This document shows, piece by piece, positions 63,931 to 64,000 of a DNA stretch of 64,000 bases; within the stretch, counting starts at the first letter, position 1, and each line of letters starts with the position of its first letter. The notes under the pieces are model-generated. The model saw only the letters and a program-made list of their open reading frames with translations. It did not search any database and was not told the origin of the DNA. Location of the stretch: the NCBI GenBank assembly GCA_963693315.1, contig OY856186.1:238765377-238829376 (forward strand), read 5' to 3'. This stretch comes from Diogma glabrata. Taxonomy: Eukaryota; Arthropoda; Insecta; Diptera; Cylindrotomidae. Position numbers and translations under genes: made by a program.

Positions 63931-64000
63931 TAAGACATAAAAAATTTAAAAACTTTGGGCGTTTTTTTAACGTCTAAAAGTGTCAAATCCAGTTAACGAG

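Overview
The window is non-coding-rich, very AT-rich eukaryotic DNA. It opens with part of a ribosomal RNA repeat (3' part of 18S, ITS1, 5.8S, a short spacer, a 2S rRNA, ITS2, 5' part of 28S). A 5.8S gene followed by a separate ~29-nt 2S rRNA is a dipteran trait (Drosophila and other flies, and sciaroid midges), so the source is most likely a fly or gnat. Species cannot be named from this. After a 200-base assembly gap the rest is almost entirely mobile elements, their remnants and tandem repeats. I found no convincing host protein gene.

Layout. 1-3486 partial rDNA; 3487-3686 gap; 3687-4069 3' end of a non-LTR retrotransposon running into a 740-bp (TA)n tract; 4.8-5.8 kb a ~325-bp tandem repeat; 6.0-9.3 kb two inverted-repeat elements and a tRNA-like sequence. 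9958-17345 and 17346-24606 are two head-to-tail copies of a 7.4-kb unit. Each copy is a nest: an AT-rich composite repeat (element A), interrupted by a 2.97-kb long-TIR DNA transposon (element 1) with a DDE-like transposase of a family I cannot classify, plus two tRNA-derived SINE-like insertions. 27.4-31.2 kb is a graveyard of LINE and Gypsy-like fragments. 34951-39664 is a second, diverged long-TIR transposon of the same unclassified family (element 2); its broken transposase gene is split by a 1.44-kb copy of element A. 40.2-44.4 kb holds a MITE, a 1.43-kb palindrome inserted into a dispersed repeat, and a 149-bp tandem repeat. 46554-51245 is a 9-bp minisatellite with higher-order structure. 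51718-55048 is an RTE-like retrotransposon with (TA)n on both sides. 55888-58811 is a PIF/Harbinger transposon. 58.8-64 kb shows little.

The best-preserved unit is the Harbinger element: 16-bp TIRs, TTA target duplications, an ATG-initiated transposase with one 79-bp intron and an intact D178-D268-E305 triad, and a convergent four-exon MADF/Myb-like DNA-binding gene. Once introns are removed neither gene has a stop or frameshift, so it looks autonomous and recent. The most likely under-described system is the long-TIR family of elements 1 and 2, whose transposase carries GDFSENY, TDSAPSQYKNK and HATSHGKGPCDGIGG motifs.

Splice sites, families and element ends were read by eye and by recall of family motifs; no searches were run.
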